Made by a program: the position numbers and the translations under genes. 64,000 nt of DNA from positions 114,699-178,698 of the forward strand of contig CAWESO010000006.1 of the NCBI GenBank assembly GCA_963811775.1, written 5' to 3'. This stretch comes from Chersky-840 sp963811775. GTDB taxonomy: Bacteria; Actinomycetota; Acidimicrobiia; Acidimicrobiales; UBA8190. Under the pieces are notes generated by a model. That model was not told the DNA's origin. It ran no database searches and saw only the letters and a list, made by a program, of their open reading frames with translations. This document shows, piece after piece, positions 59,542 to 64,000 of this stretch; position 1 is the first letter of the stretch, and each line of letters opens with the position of its first letter.

Positions 59542-59628
59542 ATGGCGAGTTGGCGCGACACAGCGCCGCCGGCCGGGAAGAGGGGGCCCTGCGTGGCGCT
59601 GTTGGCTCGACGAGACGGGGTCCGGTGA
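59542..59628 (+). CDS. Putative 28-codon leader ORF coupled to the acyltransferase gene
   Basis: ATG 59542 opens MASWRDTAPPAGKRGP and ends at TGA 59626-59628, which overlaps GTG 59625 of the acyltransferase (GTGA). No TANNNT box lies at the right distance here, so the leaderless part of the pattern is missing. Positional evidence only. Confidence 0.3.
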   Translation: MASWRDTAPPAGKRGPCVALLARRDGVR

Positions 59629-61703
59629 GCGCCCGCCCGGTGTCGTCGAGCGCCTCCACCGGCGTGCGCTACATGCCCGGGCTCGACGGCATCCGAGCCC
59701 TGGCCGTGCTGTCGGTCATGGCCTATCACGGGGGGCTTTCGTTCCTGCCGGCGGGGTTCTTCGGCGTCGACGCCTTCTTCGTGTTGTCGGGCTTTCTCAT
59801 CACCACCCTGCTCGTGAGCGAGTGGGACTCGTCGAAGGGGATCGCCCTGGCCCGGTTCTGGGCCCGGCGGGCCCGGCGTCTGCTGCCGGCGCTGCTCGTG
59901 GTGCTCGTCTTCGTCGTTCTCTACGCCCGGTTCGTGGCCGCCCCCGGCACGTACCCGGGGCTGCGCTTCGACGGCATCTCGGCCCTGTTCTACAGCGCCA
60001 ACTGGCGCTTCATCGTGAGCAACCAGAACTACTTCGTGGCCAACGGCCCGGTGAGCCCGTTGCTGCACACCTGGTCCCTCGCCATCGAGGAGCAGTTCTA
60101 CATCGTGTGGCCGCTGGTGGTCCTTGGTGTCATGCGCCTGGGGCGCAAGGTCCCGGGCCGGGGCCTCAAGGCCCTGCTGGCGGTGTCGGTGCTCGGGGCC
60201 GCAGCCTCGGCGCTCGAGATGGCGGTGCTGTTCAACCCCGCCGCCAACCCCACCCGGGAGTACTTCGGCACCGACACCCACGCCCAGTGCCTTCTCGTGG
60301 GGGCGGCGCTGGCCTGCGCGCTCACCCTGTGGCGCCGGGGCGGGGGTCCCGAGGCGTCTTCGGCCCGGGGCCGGCTCGCTCTCTCGCTCGCAGGCCTGCT
60401 CGGGGTGGGGGTGTGCGCCTGGGCGTGGTCGCAGTGGCACTACGGCCAGGCCGTGGTGTTCCGGGGGGGATTCCTCGTCGTATCGGTGGCGGTGGCGGCG
60501 GTGATCCTCTGCACGGTGGTGCACCCGGGCGCGCTCGTGTCCCGGGCCCTGGCCTCCGCCCCGCTGCGCTTCCTCGGGCGCATCTCCTACGGCATGTACC
60601 TGTGGCACTTCCCCTTGGACATCGCCCTCACCGGGACGCGCACCGGGCTCGAGGGCACCGAGCTCTTCCTGGCGCGTAGCGCCATCACCGTCGCCATTGC
60701 CACCGTGTCGTTCTACGGGCTCGAACGGCCCATCCGGCAACGGGTCCTGCTCTCGAGCGCGGCGGCGCGGTTCGTGACCCCGGCGGCGGTGCTCGGCACC
60801 GCGGCGGTGGTCGTGCTCGGAACCGTGACCCCGGTGGGGGCGGCCTCGAGCCCGGTCCCGAGCGGTCCGGCTCCGGGCCACCCCGTCGGCTCGGTGCCGG
60901 CCTCGCTGGCCGACGCCCCGGTGCGGGTCATGCTCGTCGGGGACTCCACCGCCCTGACGCTCGGCGTGGGGCTGGCGGCGGTCGAGAGCCATTGGCACAT
61001 CGACCAGTCCAACCTCGCCATACTCGGCTGCGGGGTCGATCAGGGCAGCAGCGTCTGGGACGACAGCCAGGGACAGCTCGAAAACCTCGCCATCGCCGAT
61101 CCGTGCCGGCTCGTCCCGAAGAAGGGGTACGTCCCGTGGCCGACGGCGTGGTCGGAGTGGATCCGGTCGGTGAAACCCAACGTCGTCGTCCTGTTGGCGG
61201 GAAGGTGGGAGGTCGACGACCGCACCTACCTCGGGCACCGCACCAATATCCTGCATGCGGCCTACGCCACGTACACCAAGCACCAACTCGAAGAAGCGGT
61301 CCGCATCGGCACGTCGACGGGGGCGCGCATGGTGCTCATGACAGCCCCGTGCTATTCGGAAGGCGAGCAGCTCAACGGCGATCCCTGGCCTCAGGACGCC
61401 ATCGCCCGAGTCCAGAAGTACAACACCCTGGTGCGCGCCGTGGGGGCCGAGTTTCCGTCCCAGGTGTCGGTGCAGGATCTCTACGCCCTGACCTGCCCGG
61501 GTGGGAAATTCATGCCGACCCTTGATGGCAAGCCATTGCGCGGGGCCGACGGCGTCCACTTCTCGCCCGCGCCCGGGGGAGGGGCACTACTCGCCCCGCA
61601 GATCCTGCCGTTGTGGGAGACCCTCGGCCACGAGCAAGAAGCCGCGGGGGGCGCGGTGCAGAGAGGCCGTGCGCCCCAGTTCTTCCAGCTGCCTCGCGCC
61701 TAA
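59625..61703 (+). CDS. OafA/YrhL-type membrane O-acyltransferase with SGNH domain
   Basis: 692 residues. The acyltransferase-3 membrane domain begins YMPGLDGIRALAVLSVMAYH, with the family's R-A and later H residues. FFGVDAFFVLSGFLIT and HTWSLAIEEQFYIVWPL are the other hallmarks. About ten helices are followed by an exported SGNH-like domain (VRVMLVGDSTALTLGVGLAA, DGVHFSPA). Such two-domain enzymes O-acetylate surface polysaccharides. GTG 59625 is chosen from the GTGA overlap; the frame is open from TTG 59550. It ends 12 bases before the insertion sequence. Confidence 0.88.
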   Translation: MSARPVSSSASTGVRYMPGLDGIRALAVLSVMAYHGGLSFLPAGFFGVDAFFVLSGFLITTLLVSEWDSSKGIALARFWARRARRLLPALLVVLVFVVLYARFVAAPGTYPGLRFDGISALFYSANWRFIVSNQNYFVANGPVSPLLHTWSLAIEEQFYIVWPLVVLGVMRLGRKVPGRGLKALLAVSVLGAAASALEMAVLFNPAANPTREYFGTDTHAQCLLVGAALACALTLWRRGGGPEASSARGRLALSLAGLLGVGVCAWAWSQWHYGQAVVFRGGFLVVSVAVAAVILCTVVHPGALVSRALASAPLRFLGRISYGMYLWHFPLDIALTGTRTGLEGTELFLARSAITVAIATVSFYGLERPIRQRVLLSSAAARFVTPAAVLGTAAVVVLGTVTPVGAASSPVPSGPAPGHPVGSVPASLADAPVRVMLVGDSTALTLGVGLAAVESHWHIDQSNLAILGCGVDQGSSVWDDSQGQLENLAIADPCRLVPKKGYVPWPTAWSEWIRSVKPNVVVLLAGRWEVDDRTYLGHRTNILHAAYATYTKHQLEEAVRIGTSTGARMVLMTAPCYSEGEQLNGDPWPQDAIARVQKYNTLVRAVGAEFPSQVSVQDLYALTCPGGKFMPTLDGKPLRGADGVHFSPAPGGGALLAPQILPLWETLGHEQEAAGGAVQRGRAPQFFQLPRA

Positions 61704-61786
61704 ACTCAGACGTCTGGACATCGTGCCCAGGAGCTAGCGTCATAATTCATAGTGCAGATTGCCACCACTTTGGAGACGGCATCCGG

Positions 61787-61792
61787 TAAAAT
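61787..61792 (+). promoter_or_regulatory. Candidate leaderless -10 box TAAAAT of the transposase gene
   Basis: TAAAAT is six bases before GTG 61799, inside the left end of the insertion sequence. Confidence 0.45.
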
Positions 61793-61798
61793 CAGAGC

Positions 61799-63987
61799 GT
61801 GGAAATCGGCCAGGATGCGCCCGTCGCCACACCGATGTTCGAGTACTCGGTGGTGCCGGGCACGCCCATCGGCAAGCGCCTGACTCTCCTCGACTCCGGC
61901 GGGAAGCGGGCCGTGTTCTTCGGCTCGGTGGCCATCCAGATCTACGACGCCGACGACAAGGGCGCCGAAGCAGCGTGCATCGCCATGCTGTCGCGCGCCG
62001 ATCTGGCTTCCGACATTGACATCGCCGCTGCCTTCGGTTGCCATCGCAACACGGTGGCCCGGCTGGCCGGGCGCTTGGCCCACGATGGCCTGTCGGCGGT
62101 GATGCCGGCCAAGCGTGGACCGAAAGGTCCGCACAAGGTGACGCCCGAGGTTCGACGTGTCATCGAAGGAGAAGGAGCCGGCCTCGGTCCGACCGCCCTC
62201 GTGCGACTGGTCGCCGAACGGACCAGTGTCGTGCTGTCGACGTCGCATGCCCGGCGCCTGGCCGGGCCCGGTGCCGTGCAGCCCGAGCTGGCAGCCGTTG
62301 CCGACGAAGAAGACGAAGAAGAGGCGAGCGAGAGCGAAGTACCGGCAGCGGTCGTTTTTCCACCGGAACCCGGGTCCGACGCGTCGGACGACGATCCGCC
62401 GGTCATCGTGCCGCGTCATGTGCGAGGGCAATACATGGGCCTGGCCTTGTACTACCCCGCTCTGGCCGCGCTCGGCCTCGTCGACGTGTCGCGCAAACTC
62501 TTCCGCCTACCCAATTCGGAGCGCTTCGGGGTGCGGGCGGTGTTCAGCACCCTGTTCTTCATGACGCTTCTGGCCCGCACCACGGTGGAGTCGGCCAAGC
62601 ACCTGCGCCGGGCCGAGTTCGGTGCGCTGGTGGGAACCGGTCGGGCCCCGGCGGTGAAGACCCTTCGTCGCAAGCTCTGCGAGCTGGTGGCCCAGGGAAA
62701 GGCGTCGGAGCTCGGCACCGCCCTGGCCCGCCGGTGGGTGGAGACCGGGGTCATCGAGAGCGCCTATCTCTACGTCGACGGTCACATGAAGGTCTACTCC
62801 GGCAAACGCCACCTCCAGGAGGTCTGGAACTCCCAACGACGCATGCCCCTGCCCGCCGTGCATAGCTACTTCGTGGGTGATCTCCAGGGTCGGCCGTTGC
62901 TGTTTCTGACCGAGGAGCTCTCGGCCAACCTGGCCAAGGCCATGCCCCGGGTCATAGAGGCCATACGAGAAGTGCTCGGCGACCGGCGCTTCACCGTCAT
63001 CTTCGACCGCGGCGGCTTCGACGGGAAGCTGTTCACGTGGCTCACCAAGGAGAAGATCGACTTCATCACCTACCAGCGTGGCAACGTCTCGCTGCCCGAG
63101 GACTCCTTCACTCGCCGGGAGACTCGTTTCGAGGGCCGCCGAGTGCGCTTCAGGGCCACCGAGGACAAGGTGCACATCGGGAAATCGGGGCCGTGGCGCC
63201 GCATCGTGGTGCGCACCAAAGACGGGCACCAGACCCCCATCCTCACCAACATCGCCTCGTCTTTGTCTCCGGCCCGCATCTGCTGCTTGATGTTCGCCCG
63301 CTGGCGCCAAGAGAACTTCTTCAAGTACATGGGCGAGCACCACGGCCTGGACACCCTCGTGAGCTACGGGGCCGACGAAGCCGATCCCACCACGCTCGTC
63401 CCCAATCCCGAACGCAAGCGCCTCGACCGCTTGATCGCCGACCTGCGACGCCAGGCGGCCAAGCTCAAGGAGGAACTGGGCGACGTCCTGCTTGACGAAC
63501 CCCGGGAGCAGAGTCGAAGCGCCCACGGCCTAAAGGTGTCCCAAGGCGGTGCGGTGTCCCGGCTCCGGGCGCTCGAAAAGCAGATCGCCGACGCCGTCGA
63601 CAGTCGGCACCCTTTGCCGGCCAAGGTGCCCCTGGCTCAGTCAGGCAAGCGTCGCCACGTAATGCGCCTCGAACAGAAAGCCATCATCGACCGTGTCAAG
63701 GTCACCGCCTACAACGCCGAAGAGTGGTTGCTCGACCGACTCGTCCAGCATTACCGCAACCCTCATGATGTGCGCGATCCTTGCTCTCTTTGCCCAGCTG
63801 TCCGGCGAGATACGGACGACTCGTGGCGTGGTCGAGGTCACCCTCGATCTGCCCGACACCCCCATCCACCGTCGCGCGCCTTGAAGGGCTGGTCGATGAT
63901 CTGACCAGCCTCGGGGCCACGCTCCCAGGCACCGACGTTCCCGTCAGATACCGGGTGGCGGTGCACCGATCAGGGGTGGCTGCGTGA
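61799..63987 (+). CDS. IS4-like DDE transposase, frameshifted near the C terminus
   Basis: A helix-turn-helix (about residues 66-95, DIAAAFGCHRNTVARLAGRL) precedes an acidic linker and the catalytic core. AYLYVDGHMKVYSG gives Asp 327, FTVIFDRGGFDG Asp 403, and FARWRQENFFKYM Glu 505 with the R-x3-E-x-x-x-K signature of IS4-like enzymes. The frame is clear to about residue 655. It then shifts near 63770 (HYRNPHDV / AILALFAQLSGEI) and again near 63875 (TPIHRRA / LEGLVDDLTS) before the stop at 63987. Each shift equals one extra base. The element may be inactive, or these may be sequencing errors. Confidence 0.85.
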
Positions 63988-64000
63988 CCCCCGATGTCCA

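Larger units (their letters stand above)
61715..64000. mobile_element. Insertion sequence with DDE transposase
   Basis: TGGACATCG at 61715-61723 and its reverse complement CGATGTCCA at 63992-64000 bracket a single large transposase gene, as terminal inverted repeats would. After nine bases the two ends diverge. Because the right copy lies at the last base of the window, the repeat may extend further out and the target duplication cannot be checked. The left end lies 12 bases after the acyltransferase stop, so the insertion may have replaced that gene's downstream sequence. Confidence 0.6.

Noticed and set aside
1..64000. tRNA or rRNA genes
   Set aside because: No CCA-ended cloverleaf or conserved rRNA segment was noticed while reading; a tRNAscan or Infernal run would be decisive.

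Overview
The window is very GC-rich, uses many GTG/TTG starts and has tightly packed genes. Its surface-protein anchors (LAFTG sorting signals with a class E-type sortase) and a neocarzinostatin-like secreted domain suggest a high-GC actinobacterium, possibly of the class Acidimicrobiia. The taxonomic guess is inference; no rRNA or tRNA gene was seen. Almost the whole window is one large island for building, decorating and exporting cell-surface glycans, with surface proteins and a mobile element at the right end.

Layout. 1-9.8 kb: a partial sulfotransferase, a methyltransferase-glycosyltransferase fusion, then a coupled series GT2 / GNAT acetyltransferase / MraY-WecA-like sugar-phosphate transferase / DegT aminotransferase / YfhO-like membrane protein / GT2, and a second sulfotransferase. 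9.9-17.5 kb: a glycosyltransferase and a seven-repeat membrane-anchored propeller, then a complete-looking operon for a nucleotide-activated D-glycero-D-manno-heptose (SIS isomerase, epimerase, HAD phosphatase, transaldolase, methyltransferase, GHMP kinase, nucleotidyltransferase). 17.4-24.9 kb: a 1111-residue membrane protein, a lipoprotein, a second YfhO-like protein and an LAFTG surface protein. 33.5 down to 25.0 kb (minus strand): an eight-gene operon with the ABC exporter pair Wzm/Wzt, a double GT2, three consecutive sulfotransferases, a methyltransferase and a polyprenol-type GT2. 33.7-48.3 kb: GT4 enzymes, polysaccharide deacetylase, methyltransferase, asparagine-synthase-like amidotransferase, a Wzy-like protein, a Wzz/BY-kinase-like protein with a degenerate P-loop, a CapD/FlaA1-type dehydratase, a nucleotide-sugar dehydrogenase and an epimerase. 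48.4-61.7 kb: third YfhO-like protein, a large LAFTG protein with a Thr-rich repeat, a secreted protein, a class E sortase, an unusual LuxR regulator, a YVTN propeller lipoprotein, a GT2 and an OafA-type acyltransferase. 61.7 kb to the end: an insertion sequence whose terminal repeats appear to lie at 61715 and at the window edge.

Working together, the genes could make amino-deoxy sugars, uronic acids or uronamides, and heptose. They would assemble these on polyprenyl phosphate, sulfate, methylate and acylate the product, export it through Wzm/Wzt, and anchor surface proteins by sortase.

Two cross-cutting observations matter. First, at least nine single-base frame breaks cut otherwise conserved genes, often in G/C runs; this looks more like residual sequencing error than decay, so frameshifted genes are annotated as single genes. 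Second, several transcription units start with a very short ORF, often placed just after a TANNNT -10 box, whose stop codon overlaps the start of the first real gene (ATGA/GTGA). These may be leaderless, translationally coupled leader ORFs.
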